Assembly (NCBI GenBank): GCA_026387965.1
Contig: JAPLKR010000034.1
Location: 1-7,502, forward strand
DNA: 7,502 bases
Direction of reading: 5' to 3'
Source: Fusobacteriota bacterium
Lineage (GTDB): Bacteria > Fusobacteriota > Fusobacteriia > JAPLKR01
In this document: positions 1-5,739 of the stretch, piece by piece
Position numbering within the stretch: position 1 is the first letter of the stretch
Layout: every line of letters begins with the position of its first letter
Position numbers and translations under genes: made by a program
Notes under the pieces: generated by a model
Told to the model about the DNA's origin: nothing
Seen by the model: the letters and a program-made list of their open reading frames with translations, nothing else
The model's database searches: none

Positions 1-1
1 A

Positions 2-814
2 AAATTCTTTGAACATCAATTCCCGGATATGCTAGATGTTCCATCTACTGCGAAATCACCTCAACAAATGTTTGGAGCGATTGCGAAAACATATTTTGCT
101 GATAAAATTGGTGTAAAAAGAGAAGACTTAGTAGTTGTATCTATTATGCCGTGTGTTGCTAAAAAATATGAAGCAGCAAGAGATGAGTTTAAAGTTAATG
201 GTAATCCTGATGTGGATTTCTCACTTACAACAAGAGAAATTGCAAGACTTATTAAGCAGTTCAACATTAATTTCACTCAACTAGAAGACGAAACTTTTGA
301 TAGCCCCCTTGGAGAATCAACAGGTGCTGGCTTAATTTTTGGAGTAACAGGTGGTGTAATTGAGGCAGCTTGTAGAACAGCTTATGAGCTTCAAACAGGA
401 GAGACTCTTGCTTCAGTAGATTTCACTCAACTTCGTGGAATGGATGGTGTAAGAAAAGCAACTATTAATGTAGGTGGTCTTGACCTTCACATTGGAATTG
501 CACATGGTCTTGGAAACGCAAGAGCGTTACTTGAAAGAGTAAGAAATGGAGAAGAAGTTTTCCATGCAATCGAGATCATGTCTTGTCCAGGTGGATGTAT
601 CGGTGGAGGAGGGCAACCTTACCATCACGGAAATATGGAGATTTTAAAAGGTCGTACAAAAGCAATCTATACTGAAGACTCTGGTAAAGGGCTTCGAAAA
701 TCTCATGAAAATCCTGACATCAAAAAGTTGTATGATGAGTTTTTAGGAAAACCGTTAGGGCATAAAGCGCATGAACTTTTACATACACACTATTTCAAAA
801 GAAAAAATATTTAG
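2..814 (+). CDS. [FeFe]-hydrogenase catalytic subunit, C-terminal part (5' end outside window)
   Basis: The reading frame is open from the window edge (first full codon at base 2) to TAG at 812-814, about 270 residues, so the N-terminal part with accessory Fe-S clusters and the first H-cluster motif (TSCCPxW) lies upstream. Two of the three H-cluster signatures are visible: MPCVAKKYE with its cysteine codon at 152-154, and ExMSCPGGCxGGGGQP with cysteine codons at 584-586 and 596-598. The latter supplies the ligand bridging the cubane and the di-iron site. The PSTAKSPQQ segment at bases 41-67 matches the region carrying the proton-pathway serine in clostridial enzymes. After the last motif comes the small-subunit-like tail (LRKSHENP, AHELLHTHY) typical of the family. 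The enzyme interconverts protons and hydrogen, probably in the cytoplasm. Whether it is monomeric or the HydA subunit of an electron-bifurcating complex cannot be told without the N-terminus. All visible catalytic residues are intact. Confidence 0.96.
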   Translation, partial: KFFEHQFPDMLDVPSTAKSPQQMFGAIAKTYFADKIGVKREDLVVVSIMPCVAKKYEAARDEFKVNGNPDVDFSLTTREIARLIKQFNINFTQLEDETFDSPLGESTGAGLIFGVTGGVIEAACRTAYELQTGETLASVDFTQLRGMDGVRKATINVGGLDLHIGIAHGLGNARALLERVRNGEEVFHAIEIMSCPGGCIGGGGQPYHHGNMEILKGRTKAIYTEDSGKGLRKSHENPDIKKLYDEFLGKPLGHKAHELLHTHYFKRKNI

Positions 815-820
815 CAATAT

Positions 821-854
821 AAAATAAAAGAGAGTTTCAACTCTCTTTTATTTT
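821..854 (+). terminator. Perfect 16-bp intrinsic terminator after the hydrogenase gene
   Basis: Bases 821-836 pair perfectly with 839-854 around a two-base centre (in practice a four-base loop). The left arm is A-rich and the right arm ends in a T-rich stretch, so it could act in both directions. It begins six bases after the hydrogenase stop codon and ends only 28 bases before the start of the next gene. Confidence 0.9.
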
Positions 855-868
855 GAAAAAACTTAAAA

Positions 869-874
869 GTGAGG
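869..874 (+). promoter_or_regulatory. Ribosome binding site deciding the tsgA start
   Basis: GTGAGG lies eight bases before ATG 883. It favours that start over the TTG at 853, which is in the preceding terminator. Confidence 0.75.
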
Positions 875-882
875 AAAATTTA

Positions 883-2106
883 ATGGATTCGGTAATTTCA
901 ACAAATAGTTTAGTAAATAAAGTTAAAATTTCTATTGTTATGTACATCATGATGTTAACTTGTGGAATGGCGGTAATACTCCCATTTGTGTTAAAATCAC
1001 AAGCGGCTGCAGCTATTGGAATAAGTGCTGATGCAGCGGGATACGCATTTTCTTTCTACATGGTTGGAATGCTTATTGGGCAAATTATAAGTGGGTATAT
1101 TACTAAAATCGTGAATTTAAAGACAGAAATGATTGCTATTGCAATAATATTTCTAGTATGTATTGCATCACTTGGTCAAATTCATAGCGTAAGCGCCTTA
1201 GTTGTGGTTGAAATTGTTATTGGAATTATGTTTGGAATTTTAGTAACACTGCCATTTTTTATTGTAGTTCATACATTTGAAGGAAGTTCACGTGCATCAC
1301 AAAGTAATATTTTGGATCTATTTTTTGGAATAGGAAGTTTTACTTTTCCTCTGATTGTTGCAAGAATGTTTATAAACCATATTGACTGGAAAATGACCTA
1401 TGCTTTGATTTTTATTATTTGGATTATTATTCTTATCGTAATGATTTTCACTAAGCTTCCGAATGTTTCAAAGGTTAATGCTGAGTTGGCAGAAAAAAAT
1501 CATATTGAAGATAAGAAGCATTTCTCTAAATGGACGGTCAATGTGTTTCTTATGGCAATTGTAATTTTTCTAGATTTCGTTATTTTTACGGGATTTAACT
1601 ATTATATGCCAGAGTTTTTGAATCTTAAATACCATATTACACTTGAAACAGCGTTTTTAGGATTAACTGTTTTCTGGATTTGTTATGCTATCGGTTGCGG
1701 TGTTGCTGGAGCGGTGGTAAAAGTAATGCCTGAGAATATCTATATAATGGTATCGGCTATTATAGGATTTGTTGGAATTATTATGATTTTCTTTGCAGTA
1801 ACGCCAACAGTATTATTTATATCAGTAGCAGTATTTGGATATGGGTGTTCGACAATTTACGGGTCAGCGATTGCATTTGGCTCATCAATTCTACAAAAGC
1901 CATCTCCAAGAGTTGTAAGTTTCTTTATCTGTATCTCGGGAATTGGAACATGGTTTGGTGAGTTTTATGCAACATGGATTCATCAAAAATTTGGAAGTGC
2001 AATTATCATCGTGATAAGTGGAATTTTAATGATTGTTCTATTTATCATCGTTGGATATGTAAGTATGGTTGAAAAAAGAAAAGGCAATATTTCTCATACG
2101 AAGTAG
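883..2106 (+). CDS. tsgA: TsgA-like major facilitator superfamily transporter
   Basis: A 407-residue, very hydrophobic protein with about twelve membrane segments in two bundles of six, separated by a charged cytoplasmic loop at residues 191-216. This is the usual MFS length and layout. Several stretches resemble the enterobacterial TsgA family: NLKTEM after helix 2, DLFFGIGSFTFPLIVAR followed by IDWKMTYA, and KPSPRVVSFF with GIGTW in the C-terminal half. The substrate of TsgA proteins is not established, so transport specificity is left open. I chose ATG at 883 because GTGAGG at 869-874 lies eight bases upstream. The in-frame TTG at 853 falls inside the terminator hairpin and has no ribosome binding site. 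The gene follows the hydrogenase in the same direction but a terminator lies between them, and I see no strong promoter in the remaining gap. It may depend on read-through. Confidence 0.85.
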   Translation: MDSVISTNSLVNKVKISIVMYIMMLTCGMAVILPFVLKSQAAAAIGISADAAGYAFSFYMVGMLIGQIISGYITKIVNLKTEMIAIAIIFLVCIASLGQIHSVSALVVVEIVIGIMFGILVTLPFFIVVHTFEGSSRASQSNILDLFFGIGSFTFPLIVARMFINHIDWKMTYALIFIIWIIILIVMIFTKLPNVSKVNAELAEKNHIEDKKHFSKWTVNVFLMAIVIFLDFVIFTGFNYYMPEFLNLKYHITLETAFLGLTVFWICYAIGCGVAGAVVKVMPENIYIMVSAIIGFVGIIMIFFAVTPTVLFISVAVFGYGCSTIYGSAIAFGSSILQKPSPRVVSFFICISGIGTWFGEFYATWIHQKFGSAIIIVISGILMIVLFIIVGYVSMVEKRKGNISHTK

Positions 2107-2111
2107 TATTT

Positions 2112-2140
2112 TTCGTAACTCGAACATAGCCACTTATAAT
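2112..2140 (+). promoter_or_regulatory. Possible promoter downstream of tsgA
   Basis: There is a perfect TATAAT at 2135-2140. The -35 candidate (TTCGTA at 2112-2117, 17-base spacer) matches the consensus at only three positions. If active, it would start an RNA near 2147 running to the terminator at 2330-2367. The element is weak and the call depends mainly on the -10. Confidence 0.3.
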
Positions 2141-2146
2141 ACTGCT

Positions 2147-2367
2147 TATTTAGCAATAAAAGGATATTTTCAAAAAGAGAGACAAAAATTGTTGCGAGGT
2201 AATGCAATTCTACAATGAAATTGGGTTACGATTCCTCGATAAAATGCTTTAAAATGGTTCTGTTGTTCAAAGCTACTATAATGTAAGGGCAAATTCGTTA
2301 CCCTTAAGAAAAAAAGTAACTAAATAAGAAAAATACCGACGAGCCGTTAACTGCTTGTCGGTATTTT
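2147..2367 (+). ncRNA. Candidate structured RNA or long structured 3' UTR of tsgA
   Basis: No conventional gene lies between 2107 and the strong terminator ending at 2367, yet several helices can be drawn. One is a nested hairpin: 2195-2199 with 2234-2238 (CGAGG/CCTCG), 2200-2202 with 2226-2228, and 2205-2209 with 2219-2223. Another is 2246-2253 with 2266-2273, with one mismatch. A third is a 6-bp helix, 2284-2289 with 2301-2306. The stretch could be an independent RNA of about 220 bases starting from a TATAAT at 2135-2140, or simply the end of the tsgA message. I recognise no known riboswitch, tRNA, 6S or T-box signature in it. Confidence 0.28.
2330..2367 (+). terminator. Strong intrinsic terminator, 15-bp stem
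   Basis: Bases 2330-2344 pair with 2353-2367 around an eight-base loop (2345-2352), with one G-U pair and a GC-rich core (ACCGAC/GTCGGT). The right arm ends in TATTTTT. It lies 223 bases after the tsgA stop, which is unusually far for a terminator serving only that gene. Confidence 0.88.
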
Positions 2368-2426
2368 TATGAAAAGAAGAAACTTATTTTATAGCGAGTT
2401 TCTAAATCGTATAGAATTCTAGAATT

Positions 2427-2498
2427 TGTCATAACGACTGCTAATGTCGGTATCTACGAACTTTAAAAATAGATTCCGGTATTATGACCGAAATGACA
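2427..2498. repeat. Degenerate inverted-repeat element A
   Basis: The arm at 2427-2457, starting TGTCAT, is an imperfect reverse complement of 2470-2498, which ends ATGACA. The arms share TAGAT..CCG, ATTA and ATGACA, and enclose a short AT-rich centre. The layout, TGTCA at one end and TGACA at the other with a central ATCTA/TAGAT, resembles the dispersed palindromic TGTCATTCTGAGCGAAG-type intergenic repeats seen in many bacteria. It is noncoding and looks eroded. Confidence 0.55.
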
Positions 2499-2565
2499 AG
2501 CGAAGCATTCATTCCTCATAATTAAGAAAACAGCTAGAACAGTTTAAAGCAAACTTTAACAATGT

Positions 2566-2637
2566 TGTCATGTCGACAAACTGGGATACATCTCGAATTT
2601 TAAAGGGATAGATCTATCGGCTTCGCTCAGGGTGACA
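2566..2637. repeat. Degenerate inverted-repeat element B
   Basis: This has the same size (72 bases) and layout as the element at 2427-2498. It starts TGTCATGTCGA at 2566, has ACATCT near the middle and ends with ATCGGCTTCGCTCAGGGTGACA-like sequence at 2616-2637. The arms pair imperfectly (GATGTATC against GATCTATC, and outer TGTCA/TGACA). The right arm is the best preserved and contains the CTTCGCTC core. The complementary GCGAAGC occurs at 2500-2506, just outside element A. I see no transposase, so this is a non-autonomous or REP-like repeat. Confidence 0.6.
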
Positions 2638-2791
2638 TATTGAAGAGTGTCTAGTTTTGTTTTTGATTTTCTATATAAGATTTAGAAAGTAATATTATGT
2701 GTGTTTAAAATAAGTTGTGTATTAAAAAATTAATTAATTGGAAATAATTTTAGTTCTTTCAAGTGTTTAGTTACGGTTAAATACATTTAAG

Positions 2792-2820
2792 TTGTATTTT
2801 GTTGTATCCAGTGATATAAT
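2792..2820 (+). promoter_or_regulatory. Extended -10 promoter of the two-peptide unit
   Basis: TTGTAT at 2792-2797, a 17-base spacer and a perfect TATAAT at 2815-2820 preceded by TGA (TGnTATAAT extended -10). Transcription would start near 2827, about 33 bases before the first peptide start. The heptamer GTTGTAT occurs twice, at 2791-2797 and 2801-2807, exactly one helical turn apart across the -35 region. A transcription factor could bind there. Confidence 0.72.
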
Positions 2821-2849
2821 ATAAGAGTGAAAAAGCAAGTAAAGTATAT

Positions 2850-2855
2850 AGGAGG
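2850..2855 (+). promoter_or_regulatory. AGGAGG ribosome binding site of the first small peptide
   Basis: A perfect AGGAGG ends four bases before ATG 2860. The spacing is short, but the hotdog thioesterase gene here (AGGAGG at 5845-5850, ATG 5855) uses the same spacing. Confidence 0.75.
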
Positions 2856-2859
2856 GCAT

Positions 2860-2922
2860 ATGAGTTTAGCATGGACATTTGTAGAAGCACAAAAAGCCAA
2901 AATTTCAAAAAAAAATAAATAA
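2860..2922 (+). CDS. Small 20-residue peptide of unknown function (first of a pair)
   Basis: ATG at 2860 to TAA at 2920-2922 encodes MSLAWTFVEAQKAKISKKNK. I do not recognise it. The case that it is translated rests on context: a TGATATAAT promoter with correct -35 spacing, a perfect AGGAGG, and a second equally short frame with its own Shine-Dalgarno sequence 17 bases later, all before a strong terminator. The first eleven residues are mostly hydrophobic or polar with Trp5, Phe7 and Glu9. The C-terminal half is lysine-rich, giving about +4 net charge. There is no membrane segment or signal peptide, so it does not look like a type I toxin or a hydrophobic pheromone. It could be a small regulatory or membrane-surface protein, a leader peptide or an antimicrobial peptide; nothing in the sequence decides between these. 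Confidence 0.55.
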   Translation: MSLAWTFVEAQKAKISKKNK

Positions 2923-2939
2923 AATAAAGGAGACTTAAA

Positions 2940-3002
2940 ATGATAAAAAAATCATGGGCAGTAGAATTTTATAACAAAAGAAGAGTTAATCAATCTATTT
3001 AA
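2940..3002 (+). CDS. Small 20-residue peptide of unknown function (second of a pair)
   Basis: ATG at 2940 to TAA at 3000-3002 encodes MIKKSWAVEFYNKRRVNQSI. AAAGGAG at 2926-2932 lies seven bases upstream, an ideal spacing. Like its neighbour it has 20 residues, about +4 net charge, a tryptophan near the N-terminus (Trp6), the pair Val8-Glu9 at the same positions and a basic cluster (Lys13-Arg14-Arg15). This weak likeness may reflect common descent or simply similar constraints. Codons from about Lys13 to Gln18 form the left arm of the terminator and the stop codon sits in its loop, so a ribosome finishing this peptide would cover the hairpin. It could therefore be a functional peptide or a leader peptide controlling read-through towards menB. 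I do not recognise a family. Confidence 0.55.
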   Translation: MIKKSWAVEFYNKRRVNQSI

Positions 3003-3024
3003 GATGATTAACTCTTCTTTTTTT
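2977..3024 (+). terminator. Perfect 16-bp terminator overlapping the second peptide gene
   Basis: Bases 2977-2992 pair perfectly with 3005-3020 around a 12-base loop, followed by seven T residues (3018-3024). The left arm is coding sequence of the second small peptide and the loop holds its stop codon. It separates the peptide unit from menB. Confidence 0.92.
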
Positions 3025-3051
3025 GCGTGAGATTAAGCGATTTGTCGCTAT

Positions 3052-3079
3052 TTAAGAATAGATTAGAATATGGTACAAT
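3052..3079 (+). promoter_or_regulatory. Promoter of menB
   Basis: TTAAGA at 3052-3057 (four of six -35 consensus matches), a 16-base spacer and TACAAT at 3074-3079 preceded by TGG (extended -10). The start would be near 3086, giving a short leader before the AGAGGAG ribosome binding site at 3098-3104. GTAC-6-GTAC at 3073-3086 overlaps the -10 and might be a small operator, though it is short enough to be chance. Confidence 0.6.
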
Positions 3080-3109
3080 ATAGTACAGTAAAGCGTGAGA
3101 GGAGTTAAG

Positions 3110-3955
3110 ATGAGTCAATATAATTGGGAGCGTTTAGAGAGAAATTATCAAGATATTTCTTATGATTTTCTTGAGGGGATAGCTAAAATTACGATTTGTA
3201 GACCAGAAGTAAGAAATGCCTTTAGACCACGAACTATTCATGAATTGTTAGATGCATTTGCCTATGCGAGAGAAGATCAAAAAGTCGGAGTGATAGTACT
3301 TACAGGTCAAAATTTTGGAACAGATGTGACGAAACAAGCATTTTGCGCAGGGGGAGATCAAAAAGTACGAGGTCACGGGGGCTATATTGATGATGCGGAC
3401 TCTGTACCAAGATTGAATGTTCTAGATTTACAACGTCTAATCAGAATTATTCCTAAGCCTGTAGTGGCCATGGTGAATGGATTTGCTATCGGTGGTGGGC
3501 ATGTTCTCCATCTGGTGTGTGATATTACCATTGCAAGCGAGAACGCTAAATTTGGGCAGACGGGTCCAAAAGTAGGAAGTTTTGATGGAGGTTATGGCGT
3601 AGGTCTTATGACGCGCATGGTGGGGCAAAAAAGGGCTAAAGAGATATGGTATCTGTGTAGACAGTACTCTGCACAAGAGGCTTTTGATATGGGAATGGTC
3701 AACACTGTGGTACCTTTTGAGAAGCTAGAAGAGGAGACGGTGGCTTGGTGTAGAGAGATGTTAGCGCAATCGCCAACGGCTCTTAGATTTTTAAAAGCGT
3801 GCTTTAATGCTGATACAGAAGGGCTTGCGGGACTTCAACAGCTTGCAGGAGATGCGACACTTCTATACTATACAACAGAAGAGGCTAAAGAGGGGCGTGA
3901 TGCTTTTAAAGAGAAGCGTATCCCAGATTTTTCAAAGTTCCCTAAATACCCGTGA
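3110..3955 (+). CDS. menB: 1,4-dihydroxy-2-naphthoyl-CoA synthase
   Basis: A 281-residue crotonase-fold enzyme that closes the second ring of the naphthoquinone by converting o-succinylbenzoyl-CoA to DHNA-CoA. Length and sequence match MenB over the whole protein. [12 protein letters not shown] (residues 77-88) supplies an oxyanion-hole glycine and the Lys85/Arg87 pair, with Tyr92 nearby. GFAIGGGHV gives the second oxyanion-hole segment. [14 protein letters not shown] (150-163) contains the conserved Ser157 and Asp159. Gly152 at the position of E. coli Gly156 marks it as the bicarbonate-dependent type, as opposed to the type with an internal aspartate. The C-terminus ends in the family tail [10 protein letters not shown] start at ATG 3110 because AGAGGAG (3098-3104) lies five bases upstream; the in-frame GTG at 3095 precedes that site. 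TGA is followed in frame by TAA. It has its own promoter and terminator, so it is probably transcribed apart from menE. Confidence 0.97.
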   Translation: MSQYNWERLERNYQDISYDFLEGIAKITICRPEVRNAFRPRTIHELLDAFAYAREDQKVGVIVLTGQNFGTDVTKQAFCAGGDQKVRGHGGYIDDADSVPRLNVLDLQRLIRIIPKPVVAMVNGFAIGGGHVLHLVCDITIASENAKFGQTGPKVGSFDGGYGVGLMTRMVGQKRAKEIWYLCRQYSAQEAFDMGMVNTVVPFEKLEEETVAWCREMLAQSPTALRFLKACFNADTEGLAGLQQLAGDATLLYYTTEEAKEGRDAFKEKRIPDFSKFPKYP

Positions 3956-4004
3956 TAAATAAGAAAAAGTGTGGGATTTTCTCACACTTTTTCTTATTTA
4001 TTTT
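3956..4004 (+). terminator. Very long intrinsic terminator after menB (18-20 bp stem)
   Basis: Bases 3956-3973 pair perfectly with 3983-4000, and two more pairs (one G-U) extend the helix to a five-base loop at 3976-3980. A T-rich tail follows. The A-rich left arm makes it plausible in both directions. It begins directly after the menB stop and includes the second in-frame stop TAA. Confidence 0.93.
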
Positions 4005-4012
4005 GGTATAAT
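4004..4012 (+). promoter_or_regulatory. Possible extended -10 promoter for the menE group (P1)
   Basis: TGGTATAAT is a perfect extended -10, lying directly after the menB terminator tail. Any -35 would fall inside the right arm of that terminator and none matches well. A transcript from here would have a leader of about 340 bases before menE. Confidence 0.45.
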
Positions 4013-4044
4013 ATAGAAGAAAGATTATTGAGCGGTGTGCATGA

Positions 4045-4073
4045 TTGTTTTGAGCTCTAGGGAATTTTATAAT
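4045..4073 (+). promoter_or_regulatory. Possible promoter for the menE group (P2)
   Basis: TTGTTT at 4045-4050, a 17-base spacer and a perfect TATAAT at 4068-4073. The start would be near 4080, still about 280 bases before menE. Whether this or the extended -10 at 4004-4012 is used cannot be told from the sequence. Confidence 0.45.
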
Positions 4074-4131
4074 ACGTAACTTATTGAATGAGTGTTTAGA
4101 ATATCTACCTTGAAAAAGTTTTGAAATAAAA

Positions 4132-4356
4132 ATTCGCATTGTGGTGATTGCTGCCAAGTATGAATTTAAAACAATTTGAGTGGTTGAAATTTTCAAATAT
4201 AATTATATTTCCACATTATTCAGAATTTACAGAACAAAATTCTAATTTAGAAAATGGACTTCAAAAATTGAATATCGAGATGGCATAAAATTTCATAGAA
4301 AAAATATTGACCAATCGCTTATGATGACTAGTGAACAAGAAATAAAAATTAAGTAG
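4132..4356 (+). pseudogene. Possible decayed coding fragment upstream of menE
   Basis: Three protein-like stretches lie end to end in alternating frames. Bases 4132-4176 read IRIVVIAAKYEFKTI. A second frame from ATG 4160 to TAA 4286-4288 includes FEWLKFSNIIIFPHYSEF. Then the first frame resumes from about 4255 with KIEYRDGIKFHRKNIDQ and ends at TAG 4354-4356, next to the menE ribosome binding site. Two frameshifts would join these into the C-terminal 75 or so residues of a lost protein. The FPHYSEF segment faintly recalls the PHY segment of S51-type peptidases, but that likeness is too short to name the family. It could equally be an AT-rich untranslated leader that reads like protein by chance. 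Confidence 0.28.
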
Positions 4357-4361
4357 GTGTA

Positions 4362-5723
4362 ATGTATAAATTATTGAAAAATGCGGTAGATACACATGGC
4401 ATGAGAGTTTTTGTAGTATATGAAAATGTAGAGTATAGCTATAAAGAAATTTTTGAAAGAGTAATCTTCACAGCTGAGAAATTAAGTACGATTTTAGAAA
4501 AAAGAATTGCTGTGATTTCAAAAAATTCTTTAGAATTTCTCATACTGCTATTAGCCTCTCCGATAGCAAAAAAAGAGCTCCTTCTTATTAATACACGGTT
4601 GACCCCCTCTGAGATAGGGCATCAATTAGAGAGTGCAAAAATTAGTTTAGTTATTGTTGAGAAAGAGTTTAAAGAGAAGGTGCCGACTAAAATAATGCAC
4701 ATGACTTTTCAAGAGATTGAAAATAGTTCAAGTACTTTAATTGAAGAGAGAGAGAATAGTCTTGAGGAAATATTCTATATAATGTATACTTCTGGAACAA
4801 CTGGAAAGCCAAAAGCTGTTCCCCATAAGAAGAAAAATTTGCTTGCAAGTGCTCAAAGCTCATCAGAAATTTTAGGTGTTGGAGAGAGTGATAATTGGCT
4901 TCTTTACCTTCCTCTTTTTCATGTGAGCGGGTTGATGATTTTGATTAGAACTATGGCAAATCATACAGCTTTGACACTTTTTAAAGGGTTTGAAGAGGAT
5001 AAAATTATTCGAGTTATTGAACAAAAAAAGGTCAATATCGCATCAATGGTTCCCTCGACACTTTTAGAGCTTGTAGATAGAGTAAATTTACAAAATTTTA
5101 GGATTATTTTACTTGGAGGTGCCAAGCCAAGTTATAAGCTTCTCGAAAGAGCAAAACATCAAAATTTACCAATATTTCAAACATACGGCATGACTGAAAC
5201 AACAAGTCAAATAGCAACGCTCACCAAAGAGTATATTTATACCAAAGTAGGGTCGGTGGGAAAAGTTATTCCGAGTAATAGCCTTGAAATTAGAAATTTG
5301 CAAAGTGATGGTGTTGGTGAAATTTTCGTTAAGGGGACCAGCGTGATTGACTCTTACCTTGAAGGGGATAAAATCGACTGGTTTAGAACAGGGGATATGG
5401 GGAGTTTTGACTCAGAGGGTTTTCTCTATATTGTGGCAAGACGTACGGATTTAATTGTGAGCGGTGGAGAAAATATCTATCCAATCGAGATTGAGGAGAA
5501 AATAATTGCCCTTGTAGGAGTTGATGAAGTATGCGTGGTAAAGCGGTTTGATGAGAAGTGGGGCGAGGTTCCTATAATCTATTTTGTTGGCAACGCATCC
5601 CTTTGCGATATTATGAGAGTTCTAGATGAAAAACTTGCAAAATACAAACATCCTAGAGAAATCATTCGAGTTGATAGCTTACCTAGAAACAGTTTAGGAA
5701 AAATCATGAGGCATAAGTTATAA
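4362..5723 (+). CDS. menE: o-Succinylbenzoate--CoA ligase
   Basis: A 453-residue adenylate-forming enzyme that activates o-succinylbenzoate with ATP and CoA, supplying the substrate of MenB. The core motifs appear in order: phosphate-binding YTSGTTGKPK (residues 142-151), YGMTET (275-280), RTGDMG with Asp345 for the ribose hydroxyls (342-347), the hinge and A8 region SGGENIYPIEIEEKI (from 367), and PRNSLGKIMRHKL at the C-terminus with catalytic Lys447. The length is typical of MenE and shorter than long-chain acyl-CoA ligases. Substrate choice is inferred mainly from its place among menB, menA and menG. The start at ATG 4362 has only a modest, close Shine-Dalgarno sequence (TAGGTG, 4354-4359). 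The following genes run in the same direction with no terminator between, so it probably heads the menE-thioesterase-menA-menG operon. Confidence 0.93.
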   Translation: MYKLLKNAVDTHGMRVFVVYENVEYSYKEIFERVIFTAEKLSTILEKRIAVISKNSLEFLILLLASPIAKKELLLINTRLTPSEIGHQLESAKISLVIVEKEFKEKVPTKIMHMTFQEIENSSSTLIEERENSLEEIFYIMYTSGTTGKPKAVPHKKKNLLASAQSSSEILGVGESDNWLLYLPLFHVSGLMILIRTMANHTALTLFKGFEEDKIIRVIEQKKVNIASMVPSTLLELVDRVNLQNFRIILLGGAKPSYKLLERAKHQNLPIFQTYGMTETTSQIATLTKEYIYTKVGSVGKVIPSNSLEIRNLQSDGVGEIFVKGTSVIDSYLEGDKIDWFRTGDMGSFDSEGFLYIVARRTDLIVSGGENIYPIEIEEKIIALVGVDEVCVVKRFDEKWGEVPIIYFVGNASLCDIMRVLDEKLAKYKHPREIIRVDSLPRNSLGKIMRHKL

Positions 5724-5739
5724 TTAAGAGTAATTATTA

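Larger units (their letters stand above)
2371..2791. other. Noncoding stretch between terminator and peptide-unit promoter
   Basis: Apart from the two 72-base inverted-repeat elements, this stretch is AT-rich and I see no convincing reading frame, RNA gene or terminator. Bases 2640-2790 are the most AT-rich and contain ATTAATTAAT but no clear site. Confidence 0.6.

Noticed and set aside
853-882. TTG start for tsgA, adding ten residues
   Set aside because: It sits in the terminator hairpin; ATG 883 has a well-spaced GTGAGG.
2195-2238. tRNA-like or T-box-like reading of the GGGTTACGATTCC segment
   Set aside because: No acceptor stem, anticodon arm or T-box core (GGTGGAACC-type) can be built around it.
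3073-3086. GTAC-6-GTAC palindrome overlapping the menB -10
   Set aside because: Four-base arms are too short to claim an operator without conservation; mentioned only under the promoter.
3095-3109. GTG start for menB, adding five residues
   Set aside because: The GTG lies upstream of and partly within the AGAGGAG ribosome binding site that serves ATG 3110.
3437-3676. Minus-strand frame of 79 codons
   Set aside because: It lies opposite the conserved core of menB and has no independent support.
3942-4196. An 84-codon minus-strand frame over the menB terminator and menE leader
   Set aside because: It covers a perfect terminator hairpin, shows no family signature and has no convincing ribosome binding site. 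Its composition is what AT-rich DNA gives by chance.
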